NCBI GenBank assembly: GCA_032718475.1
Contig: JAUCBJ010008493.1
Coordinates: 1-62,580, forward strand
Reading direction: 5' to 3'
DNA length: 62,580 nucleotides
Origin: Nemertoderma westbladi
Taxonomy: Eukaryota; Xenacoelomorpha; Nemertodermatida; Nemertodermatidae
Positions within the stretch are counted from its first letter, which is position 1; every line of letters starts with the position of its first letter. The position numbers were made by a program, and so were the translations under genes. Positions 1 through 10,800 of this stretch are shown in pieces. Under the pieces are notes generated by a model that searched no databases, was not told the origin of the DNA, and worked only from the letters and a program-made list of their open reading frames with translations.

Positions 1-922
1 TTATTATCTCAGACTCCCACCCCACACCATGTGCTTCTTATATAATACTTGAATTAATATTAAATAGAATATATAGTAAATGTCGGTGCTTTTTCCTTGC
101 TTATAACAGCTCACTATTGGGTATTTTATACTTTGACCAAAGCTGATGCCCAATGCAATCCAACCTTATACACAATATCGATGGTTATGGTTCCTTTTAA
201 CCTATTAGTCTTTGCAATCCAATTCTGTTGTTGGATCTATTTTGCAGCTTTTGTTTAATGGTTAACTAACATGTATTATTATTATTATATATATTTGTAT
301 ATTATATGGTATTATATGTTTATTTAGCTCTGAGGCATTGGTTGGACTGCAGCACCATATTTGGGATTCCCAACAAAAGAAAATTCCAGAACGCTGGAAT
401 TTATAGATTCAATGTTGTTTAGTACGGAAGCCCAGAAGAGCCCTGTCACACTTTCTCGCATGTTATTAATTTCAATACAATTGTATACAATTCCTTGAAA
501 TGTATACAAAAAATGTAGTAATTGTATACAAAAAATAAAAAAACACATCCTTGACAGTAAAGTGATTGTATCTTTTATATAACTACTCCACAACTTCGGC
601 TAAACGCCATTATACCGGTACAGTTTTTGTTACAACTGTCTCTCTAGTAGTTGACTACCTGTACTGTAATAACATAGGCACAGTTTAGGCCTGCTATTAC
701 ACTCATTGTGTTAATGAAATTTAAAATTCCCTCCCATTCATTAAACCTTTTACCAATGTATACAATTTTTGGTATACAATTAATTATATTCCATTTCCAG
801 AGCGACCATGTCACCCTGTTTGCTATGAGCTTTCAGTGTGCGCGCGTTCATTGTAGCAATCTTTTGTGTTTACATTTACAACCGGTTGGTTCTTCTTTCT
901 TATGTTTTTTTTTCAAAAATAT

Positions 923-990
923 GGCAGAGATTGGGATTCGAACTCGATACTTACGCCTAACAGTCATAGCAATTGAGCTACTGGTACATG
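923..990 (-). repeat. tRNA-derived SINE head (degenerate)
   Basis: Read on the minus strand, this has an A-box-like GTAGCTCAATTGCTATGACT and, about 30 bases later, a B-box GAGTTCGAATCCC, the internal pol III promoter layout of a tRNA. The acceptor stem does not pair and the T-stem is mismatched, so it is not a functional tRNA gene. A tRNA-derived SINE or old tRNA pseudogene fits best. I could not define the element's 3' end. Confidence 0.6.
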
Positions 991-1446
991 TCACATTTGT
1001 TTTAAAGACCAAACAAATAAGGCAAACTACAGTTTGTTGCAAACTTTACAAACAATCATTGTTTGGTGTTTTTTGTTTTTTAACCGAAAATCAGGCTATA
1101 AAACACCAACATTTTCCCCAATAAGTAATATTTGCTCCGATAAACCTTGAGAGTTTATGTTCAGGGATTCTAAACTCCACCCACAGCAAATATTTTGTGT
1201 TCATATATAAACATTTTGAAATATTATTGCGGAGGAAGGGGGAACCTTATTTCCCCACTGTTTCCTTTTAGCCTGATAGACAATAACTGCAGTAATGTAA
1301 TTCAAAGTTATTAGGAAATGGAAACAATGTTTTCAATTACAAAGACGTTTTTTTAAAATCTAAATGATAAAAAAAATAGAGAAAATTTGCAGTTTTGCCG
1401 TGGTGACTTCATACAAGCACCCTACCCCATTCAATATAAGAGACAG

Positions 1447-1682
1447 ACAGGGGGAAACTGAACACCAAGGCGAATTAATATCTTGCCTCAATGTTCAAGG
1501 AGCAGGTTACAGTGGCACGTTGTTCTAACCAAAACAATAAACGAAACACAATAGACCAGGTTAAAGTTTTATTTTTGAGAGTTTATCAGCTGTTATTTGC
1601 ATCGAATTTACCCTGGAGAGGAATGAATTTGATTGCAATCAAAATCAATCAAAATTCTGTCGACACCCCATGGGGAGCACCT

Positions 1683-1723
<41 letters not shown>
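1447..1723 (+). repeat. Dispersed repeat R1, copy 1, ending in poly-G
   Basis: Shares GGAGCAGGTTACAGTGGCAC, GTTTTATTTTTGAGAG, CAGCTGTTATTTGC and TCGAATTT with the stretch at 4985-5200. Partial copies occur inverted near 9187-9300 and 33765-33842, and a diverged copy near 9535-9660. This copy runs into a 38-base G homopolymer (1686-1723). No open frame or terminal inverted repeat is visible. It is probably a non-autonomous mobile element whose full borders I cannot fix. Confidence 0.6.
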
Positions 1724-1724
<1 letters not shown>

Positions 1725-2006
1725 ATTTCGCTTAATTTCGTTTAGAATTGTAGGAGAAGATACATATCGTACATTCCTACAAACTGTGTTTTTTTAGCAT
1801 ATACAATAATTGTACAGTCGGTAGTCGGTACATGGCCCCAATGTTTCGTTTTTCTTTAATAGGTTAATACATAGGCGAGTAACTTATTACAACAATAGTG
1901 ATAACAATGGATCCGTCCATTATTGCCAGCTCGCGGCTGGCAAGCTTGTCCGATTATTTATAATCTACTTATTAATATTCTAGAACCAGAATTCAATATA
2001 ACCCAC

Positions 2007-2847
2007 CTATTAGCATCATCAGTAACTCCCTCGGGTGCGCATTTTTCTGGGCTTCCTCCATCCACTGCCCAACATCATCGAAGCTCTTCCTGTTGGTTAT
2101 ATCGTAGACTAGGATACAGGCCACTGACTGTCTATAATAGGAGCGAGTTATAGCTCGGAACTTCTCTTGACCAGCAGTGTCCCAAATCTACAAAGTTAAA
2201 CTATTACGATAAACGTCGATGGATATTGTCGGGTCGAGGTTTAAATATTTGTGACTCCGAAAAATACAGTATGGAACAAGAAACCTAAAACTGGTGCAAA
2301 TGCAAGTCTGTGGGATAAATATTATATATTTGTGGGAAATATATTTGTCCATATTTATTTGGCGATGTGAAAAGATACGGCTGTATCCTGTAAGGTTAGG
2401 GTACAAACAAGCTAACAAGCATACAACCAACATCCAATGAAACAAGGCAGCGACGCCAAGGGTAGGACATCTATCTTACCTAGTACCGGTAATCTATCTG
2501 TTCCCCTATTCATATTCGTTAATTAATAATTCACCAGACAAAATAGCAAACCAATAGCTGAATAGGGAGTTGCATGAATCTGTGAATACAGGAATGCAGG
2601 ATATCCCCTACCGGTACAAATAAATTTCCCGAAACATAACCTGGAGTTTAATCCTGTGTTCCGGCTCCAGTTCCAACAATCTGGCGGAGAAGTCGACCCC
2701 GACCGTCGGTTCGGTTGCATCGTACCGCCCATCGGTAAAACTTCGTACCAAGCAGGTTTTACCAACCTCGGGATTACCGATAACTATAATCCGGAACTGG
2801 TACTCCCAGATTGGCCCTCGACACTCTGAAGGCGATAATAACGCCAT
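2007..2847 (-). CDS. Rab39-like small GTPase, exons 1 and 2 (3' end outside window)
   Basis: Membrane-traffic GTPase of the Rab family. Exon 1 (2847-2641) begins with ATG and carries YQFRIIVIG, the P-loop GNPEVGKT and the switch I stretch EPTVGVDF, then the Rab39-typical [14 protein letters not shown]. It ends at CAG|GTTATG in phase 0. Exon 2 (2187-2007) opens after TTTGTAG with [19 protein letters not shown] (G3 DTAGQ and switch II) and continues through [13 protein letters not shown], ending at ATAG|GTGGGT in phase 1. The G4 and G5 guanine-binding motifs and the prenylated cysteine tail are missing and should lie left of the window. The spacing around RIKLQ and WDTAGQ and the EPTVGVDF motif favour Rab39 over Rab8 or Rab1. 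Its 5' end faces the coiled-coil gene, giving a head-to-head arrangement. Confidence 0.88.
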
Positions 2848-4712
2848 CCTTTCTTATACACGCCCAGACGTACCGGTACCGTACACCAGACGTACAGCAG
2901 ACTCAGGCAGTCAGGGGACTGGGGTAATCTGGCAGCGCAGGGGTAACGGATGAAACGCCAGAAGAACGGAGTTTTGGTCTGGTGTTGTCGACAGTTTAAT
3001 CAACGTCGAATCTGGTGCGACTGACCACTGACCTGTTGACCACACGAGTCATGTATGCTGTAGCTGTAGCCTACTGCCAACTTCAGAACTTCTGTACTGA
3101 ACAAGCTCAGAAGCTGGAAGATTAGCAGATTCTTAACTGGAAGTGGCTGCGTGTGGCGTGTGGCTGTGGGTGGCACTGGCGTGGTGGCAGTTACAGAGTT
3201 ATCTAAACAATGTAGATTATTCAGTTATTTCTGTATTTCCAAACTGTAAACAGCGACAAGCTGACAAGTTTTCGTCATACAGATACAATATGCAATACCG
3301 AAACACTGAAACAGCGGAACCGGAACACTGAACAGCTGGAAATGGCAGACAAGTTTAAAATTATAAACTGTTGTTGTTTGAATCAAGGACTTCTGGACTT
3401 GGTTTGAATTTATGATGACATAATGCAGTAATGAATAATGATTACAGATTATCTACTGATCTATGATTACAGCTACAGGGTACATACAGTACTTATAATA
3501 CTGCAGTACTGCTGTACTGTAATATCAAGCAAAAGCAAGGACTACTGAAGCAGTCTTAAGCTTCAGTAGTCCTTGGGCAAAAGGGCTGAAGCAGTGAAGA
3601 GGATTGCCGGATTGCCTACACAATCTTCAGATCTTCGTTCAGTCTATAGCAGTTTGTTCAGTTGTTTATAAAGGGCTGCCTGAAGGGTATAACCTCGGCA
3701 ATAAAGGCAGATTACACTAAGCTAAGCTTGTAAGGCACCATGGTACCGGTATAATGTGTAAGCAAAGCGAGGGAAGTAAACTATACGATTGTTTACGATC
3801 ATATTATTGTCAATTGTTGTTTTATGTAGGCAAAGCCAGCCATGCCAAACCTCCCGGCCTAATATGCCAACGCTCCTCATCCTCACCCATTGGGAGGTTT
3901 GTCATGTTTCAATATCAATAATGGTTGGGTCTGGACTGTTTATTGTTCATTACGTGCGCGTTGAGCATAATTCATTGTACAGTATATTGCTATAGTATTT
4001 TCTTCAATTGTTTATATAATATTTCAGTGCAGGCTTTTATTATAGATATACGAGAACTGAAATCGTAGCATTTAAATTTAAAACTGAAATTCGTAATTTC
4101 AATGGAAATGTAGAATTTTGAAGAAGTAATCATCATCAATTTGATGACAGACTCCTATAGATCTCAAAAAATATTTTAACTGAAACCTGAAATACATTAT
4201 ATTCGGGCTGTTTGCATGCTATATCTGAATTGCACCACCTGCCTACCTTAGAAAAAATGGAATAAATTATGGTCGTCTGTCGGTGTTAGATAATTTTTAA
4301 TATTTGACCTACTGCTGCGTACTGACGGAATGTTATATAATGTTCGTTAATTAATATTGAAATTGGTGAACACGAACACGAAGACAGTAATCCAACAAAT
4401 ATTATTAATAATAATACTGTGGGTGTTGTGCTATAATCATGCATCATCAAATCCAATCTCGGCGAGTTAACAATGTTTAAATATTAATTAAGGGAAAGGA
4501 GCAGGTTTCAGTTGTATGCTGTATGTATGTTTATGTTGTATGTTAATCACAGTGACACAACCCCCCCCCCCCCCCCCCCCCATCCTCCACACCTACAGTA
4601 TTTCACCCTACATAGAACGTCGCCAAAATCCAAAAATGTATAGATTACCAAACCGGTTTGGAGCGGTTATGGATATATCCAATTTTAAGTTGATTTACCT
4701 TGAACTTTACAG
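2848..4712. other. Intergenic region between the divergent Rab and CCDC175-like genes
   Basis: Should hold the Rab promoter near 2850-3000 and the unidentified 5' exon(s) of the coiled-coil gene. No TATA box or convincing first exon is evident. Contents noted: a perfect 15-bp-arm hairpin at 3537-3574, a fragment of repeat R1 near 4490-4510, and a 21-base C run at 4561-4581 matching the poly-G/C tracts next to other R1 copies. The acceptor at 4711-4712 is preceded by an in-frame stretch that I regard as intronic. Confidence 0.4.
3537..3574. repeat. Perfect 15-bp inverted repeat (hairpin)
   Basis: AAGGACTACTGAAGC at 3537-3551 is the exact reverse complement of 3560-3574, with an 8-base spacer. 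The flanks share GCAAAAG (3529-3535 and 3577-3583), like the target duplication of a very short foldback insertion. The arms are too short for a typical animal miRNA precursor. Confidence 0.6.
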
Positions 4713-4886
4713 AGAATTAGACAATATAACGAAGGAAGTTGCCTCCAGCGATGCTCAGTTACATGTCCTGAACAAACAGATTCGAAGATCGGAGAAAGCG
4801 TTCAGTCGACTACGTAAGGATGAGAAACGGTTAAATCGGAAGCTGGACGAAGAAAGAGACGCTAATCAGACTCTGCGCCAGAAAGG
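4713..4886 (+). CDS. CCDC175-like exon 1 of those found
   Basis: Acceptor ACTTTACAG before 4713, donor G|GTAAGG at 4887. Encodes RELDNITKEVASSDAQLHVL and on to NQTLRQK, strongly charged and helical. Starts with one base completing a split codon (phase 2) and ends with GG awaiting the A that opens the next exon, so the junction rebuilds a glycine codon. Confidence 0.8.
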
Positions 4887-7800
4887 GTAAGGAAAATTGC
4901 CACTCTGACTATTAGTAGGCAATATAGTCCGGTGTAGTGTAATTGTTCGAGGCAGGGGGGTGGGGGACTCGACGCAAATCCCGCCTTGGCGAATTAATAT
5001 CCCGCCTCAATGTTAAATTATCAATTTAGGGAAAGGAGCAGGTTACAGTGGCACGTTATTTTAACCAAACTTAATAAACTAATCACCATAGAACAGGTTA
5101 CAGTTTTATTTTTGAGAGTAACCAGCTGTTATTTGCGTCGAATTTCCGCTGGAGGAGGATGAATTGTTATTGCGTCCAGTTTCCCCCCATATCCGAATTG
5201 TTCTAGCTCCAAAGCAGTGTTTTAAGTCATAAGATATCTTTCAGTAAGTTTACCGTTATTTTTGATATTTAGATTAGAGATTCAGAGGAACGATTTGAGA
5301 GCTCAATTGCGTTTTGCAGAGGAAAAGGTAAAGTTGGAAGAAGAGCTCGACCAAGTGGGTAAGGAATACGATGCTGCCAAAGATGAGAATAAAGTTCTGG
5401 AGAAAAAAAAGAAAAAGCTAACTAGAAGTAAGAACTTTGGGTGAACAATACTGTAGTAAGGCCTAGCCTATTATAATGTGTAGGTCTACATTTTCGTTAT
5501 ACAGAATAAAAACTGCAAGAAATGTTTTTATTCTTAAATTGTTACTTTTTCTCGTCTCGAACAAATACAATAAACACCAAAATCGGGAGAAAAACGAGTA
5601 CCATTTTTACCTTGTGAAAAAAGTTACCCATAGGATAATATTGATTTTACTTTTTACTAAATTAAAACATTTTTGGTTAATTTCTTCAATTTTATTACAT
5701 ATTGATTTGAAAGGTCATCGAAGTAGAAAATTTTTGTTAAATAATTTGAGAAAAATCCATTCAAACACTCGAAAGTTATTGCAACTTTAGTGTCTGGGCG
5801 GCGTACTCCGAAACAGGAACTCAATATCCAATATTGGTTTATGTAGAGGCCTACTGTAGTTAAGCGGTTGAATTATTTAACATTGAATAAGGCAGCATCA
5901 GGAGTTGAAGAGTTAAATAATATGAATCGCAGTAACTATGGAAGCAATATAGAAAAATTCCACAGTTCAATTTATTTTATTACACTACGGTATATCGCTC
6001 AATCTTTTATTTTAATAATTAAGCAACATAAAAGTACCAATTTAAAAATGAAATTGCGTATTACATTGAAAAATTGAAAAAAAAAAGCAATAACATGTTT
6101 TTTTCAACATTATCTTAACCCTTTATTAACCTCGCTGGCGCTCGGGAAATAAAATGCCTCGAGTGTAGTGAAAAAATATGTACTTTATTTCCCATGTAAT
6201 AAATTATTATAGTAGGCCTAAGTGGCCTATATAAGTCTTGTAATTCTGTAAATTTAATAATAATAATAATAATGTATATTTCTATAGCGCCTCTCTAGGC
6301 TTATTTCGAGGCGCTTGACAAACAAAGTCTAACCATCAACAAATAACAAATACTGTAGCAATATCTATACGTAAAATAAGTTATGGTAGTTTTTAAAAAC
6401 TAGTATAAAAACGAGTTAAAATTTATTAATCGTACTCCATATGAAATAAAAATGTTTTAAGACCAGATTTAAAAGCGCCAAGCGATTAGGAGTTTCGAAG
6501 GTCTAGTGGGAGGGAATTCCATATTTTGGGTGCGGCGACGGAAAATGCGAGCTTGCCGTAATTTTCTAGGTTGTATCTGGGGATTTCTGTATCTGGGGAT
6601 TCCAGAGTTACCAGATTACAGTAACCGCTGTGGCTCATATCGCGTTAGTACAGTAGGTTCCGTAGGTAATCGGGTGTCTGATTGGTCATGGTCATGCATT
6701 TATATGTCAACATTGCGATCTTGTATTCTATTCGACGGTGTACTGGGAGCCAATGTAGCCTTTTTAAAACTGGGCTAATGTGGTCGTGGTCCCTTTTCTT
6801 TACTCCCCCTACTAGTCGAGCCGCCGAATTCTGTACGTATTGTAATTTTGTTAAGTATTTTGTAGGCAATCCATAATACAGCGCATTATTATAATCTAAT
6901 TTGCTTGTAATAAATGTGTGAACCAACGTTTCGAGATCATCTTTTGACAGGTACCGCTTTATCTTTGATAATTTACGCAGATGAAAGAAAGCACCAGGTA
7001 CAGTATTAGCTATCTGTTTACTGAATGTTAAATGGGAGTCAATAATAAATCCAATATTGCGAGCTTTGTCAGTGAATCCCACCAAGAAATATACTTTCTG
7101 ATCTTTTGAGGAATTTATCAGTGTGGTTTATTATAATTACATTTTAATTTTACTTGAAAATGTATCTGCACCAATACTTTATTTACTTTATCTACTTTAT
7201 TTACATCCATTACCAGAGTTGGATGCTGCTTCTGATATCCGATCTGACGACGCCAGTAAAGTGAAAGCGATGCAATCTTCTCTGAAGTTGAAGAGGGACG
7301 AGTTGAACCGTCTCGCGGAGGAGGCGGCTGAGATGATGAAAGACACGATGAGAATGGAGGAAGATATGGTTCTTATGAAAGACGACCACGAGTAAGTACA
7401 GTACGTCAGTAACGGAACTGAGGGTACATAACGACCTCCAGGTCAGTGTAATACTGCGGTATAATAGTTAGTTGTAGGGAACCGTTCATTAGTCCAATTT
7501 TTATTCATAATGTAATATTTCTCAGCTCCGTTAGTTGTGAATGTAATCCGTGGCCTAACGGCCGAAGAAAACTTTACTGTACTAATTTTTTTTACCGGCG
7601 ACCCGGACAGTTGCGACCCGGACTATTGCGACCCATAATTTTATTAAATTTGCTGGGTCGATATTGTACGGGTAGCTAGCCACATTGAAATTACTGTAGC
7701 TACATTTTAAAATAGTGACTACATTATTCGCAATGTTATATTCTGGAATGTTTTTTATATTAATTTTACTAATTGTATTATAATTACTGTCTGCATTTAA

Positions 7801-10800
7801 TTACAATAGCTACATTTGAACAAAAGGGAGCGTTTGGCCTTACATTATATGCAATTAGATATTCTGGAATGCTTAGAATTAAAATTAATTGTTTTGGCAT
7901 AACCTACGTATATTGTTAACACTGTTCATGCATTATTTTATCTAGCTATTGATATAATATATTTGAAATCTTTATAATGTTGTACTAGAAAGCCAGCAAG
8001 CTGGCTTTAAACGAATCTGGCCCTCAAACCAGTATCCTGAGTGAGCGAAAATGAAAACACGAAAATTGCCATCAACTCAACGATAGAAACACCAGCTGCT
8101 GGTACTCCTGAGGGCCTAAAATAAGCTACTATTTATTGAATGGATAGGCCCAAACTGCAGAGAAGTATATTACTTGCTAAATTTATTACTCTCTCACTCT
8201 ATCCTAGACAGTAATCAAACATCAACTGTTAGTATGTATAACCGCCAGCTGAAATAGCTCTTCCCAGTGAATCCTATGGGAATATCATTGTAAGCACTGG
8301 GCCGTTCAAATGTTTTATAGGTTGATGATAATGAATGAGGGGGGACTCAACTAACACTACGTCTGTCTATATGGACGGTGGCCTTACAGCCAGCTGGCTG
8401 GCTTTTCTAGCTGAATCATATTATTCTGCAACCAATAATTTACTCTTTTAGACGAATTAGTGCGTTTTTTTTGCCGGAATAAGAAATTCGAGATTGGCGA
8501 TATTTGAAAAGATTCTGAGGCTCAAATATGTTGCTCAGATGACTGAATATCTCAAATAAAAAAGTTGGTGCATACTCGATGAGTTGAAATCGGTGAAATT
8601 CGACTTCAAATTTTCAAAACCGCTATTTTTCAGTGACCCCTTGATCGAAACGCCACAAAAAATATACAGTCTTGTGCGCAACCAAAATTTATGTAGAGTT
8701 TGTTATTAAAATATTTGCGTACCTGCTGGAGTTTTTGAGATATTGGAGGTTTATACATATATACACACTCACACACACAACCACATCGTGTTTTTGAACG
8801 GCTCTACTCTTGACAAGAACTACCCTGGCCTATTAATAGGCAGGTTCGTTATAACTATTTATTTATGATCGGGTTTCAATTGTCCTAACTTCAATTTGCA
8901 ACACATTTCTAAACGCCGGCGATCCACCGCCCTGAGAAACGTAGGCGGTAACGTAATAACTATATGTTGAAGTCAGAGGAAATACTGTACAGTAACAAAA
9001 TGACGAAATGTGTTATTAACAAAGTTTCATTCACAGTCTGTGTTAGGGGCCTACCGTTCAGTTATTGCTCGTTTACTGGTGGTTATCTACATTCACCTAC
9101 ATTTCTTCGGCAATGTCGTCCCTCCTTGGACTATCCACATCAGACTGACAGTATATAGAGAGGGGGGGGGGGGGGGGAGGGGGGGGATTATCGTCGCAAT
9201 CAAAATTCATTCCTTTCCACTTCCCAGGGGATAATCTACGCTTATAACTGACTGATAACTCCCAAAAATAAAACTGTAACCTTTAAGTGTTCTCAAAAAA
9301 CAATATGACTTACCTGTGTTTTAGCCAATAGTTTTTAGTTAAAAAAATGCTCCCATAACGCGGCCATTATAAGACGATCCATTAACTATTTTACCTATTA
9401 TTTGTTATTTTTATTGCTGTCAGTCGCTTCTGTATCGGCTTCACTCTTATTGTTATGTTGTGAATAAATATATAATAATAATATTGTGTGTTCTCTGTTT
9501 GCACAAGGGATGTGGGAATGGTTCATAGGCATGATAATCTAACCAATAAACCAGTCAATAGCAAAGGTTACAGTTCCACTTTTGCTCGTATTCAGCTGGA
9601 ATTTTGGGTAGATTTCCCCTGGTCCAGGAGTGATTGTGGTTATCTTTTAGGATTTTCTTAAAATTAGGTGTAAATATTTTATAATTTAATTATTTATGAA
9701 ATTAATACTTCTTATAATTAAACTTGGGGACTAATTATGCTACATTGTTTGTACATAGTTGTTCGCGCTTTCAGACCTTTGGCAGTTTAACCCGCCAAAT
9801 TAGGATGTCTTTTAGATAATAAATCACTTTTAGCCTCTGACAAGTATTTGATTCACTACACTAGTCGAAACCAATCGGTGCGCGATCATTCACCCGCTGG
9901 ATATACCCGGGAGATTGGGTTCGACGGCTTAATCTTATTGCTATGTAAGCCTAATGTATTATTCGACTGACAGTATTATATAATCTCTGACAATATTATT
10001 CACCTTCGGGGAATATTAACAGTTCCTTTAGGACGTGGCGCTCTATCTATAAACAGAGTTATGACTTAAACTACTCACAACGATATGGCTTAGTTACAAT
10101 TCACATATATGGCGCATTCTTTAGGAAATGCTTCGTTATCAGTCTCACTCATACACAATGCTGCACAATACTGCACACTGATCTGCCGATCTTCACTGAT
10201 TTTAGTCACATATAAAAGGAACACGGACCGAATCATGTAGGGTCTATCAAATAACATTAGATTCACTTCAAACCACTTTAACATAAGTCACAATCGTTAT
10301 ATGTAACCTTTCTCTCTTACCTTCGGTATATCAAGAATATTGGGTTTTCGGGGTTATTTATCGTTATTCCAAATATAATAATTCATCAACAAATATAATG
10401 AATAACCGACAGCAAAGCAGTAATGTTAAGTAAGATAAATGCAATGAGATAACCAGTGAGATATTAAGTCAGTGAGTTGAGTCCAGTTTGATAACGGATA
10501 TATGTCCTTATAATTAAGCCTACTAGTGTTAGGCTAAAAGCAGAAAAGCACAAAATATTGCAAAGCCGTTCTTTCCTGGCTCAGGACAAAATGTAAACAC
10601 TGCCCATAACGCATTGCGTGATTTCTAGGAAATTTCTGTACAAGAGCCATAAAAATGCTCTGATTGGCAGACTGAACTGAGAGACGCCGTAGAACAAAGA
10701 AAATCGACACGTATGAATATCAGCTGTTAACCGTCGTCATAGTAACTACTGTTCAAGAGTAGCTATCACCTTTTGCGTCACGGAATTGCCATAGAATCAT

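Larger units (their letters stand above)
1..2006. other. Rab gene 3' intron/flank, no coding exon recognised
   Basis: AT-rich DNA that would be the second intron of the minus-strand Rab gene if its remaining exons lie beyond the left edge. I looked on the minus strand for the Rab G4 (NKCD-type) and G5 (ETSAK-type) motifs and found no convincing exon. The stretch holds a tRNA-derived repeat near 923-990, one copy of a dispersed repeat near 1447-1660, and a 38-base G run at 1686-1723. A short minus-strand open frame at 324-593 has no family resemblance I can name and was not called. Confidence 0.5.

Noticed and set aside
324-593. Minus-strand 89-codon frame as the last Rab exon
   Set aside because: No G4 or G5 motif and no C-terminal cysteine; it lies where the Rab 3' end could be but does not match.
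923-990. Functional tRNA gene
   Set aside because: A and B boxes are present but the acceptor and T stems do not pair, so it is called a SINE head or pseudogene.
3143-3331. First exon of the CCDC175-like gene
   Set aside because: No ATG-led frame with a donor in phase 2 and no coiled-coil character.
10090-10284. 64-residue ORF identical at 10090-10284 and 26406-26600
   Set aside because: The two copies are the two LTRs of one element; nothing suggests coding.
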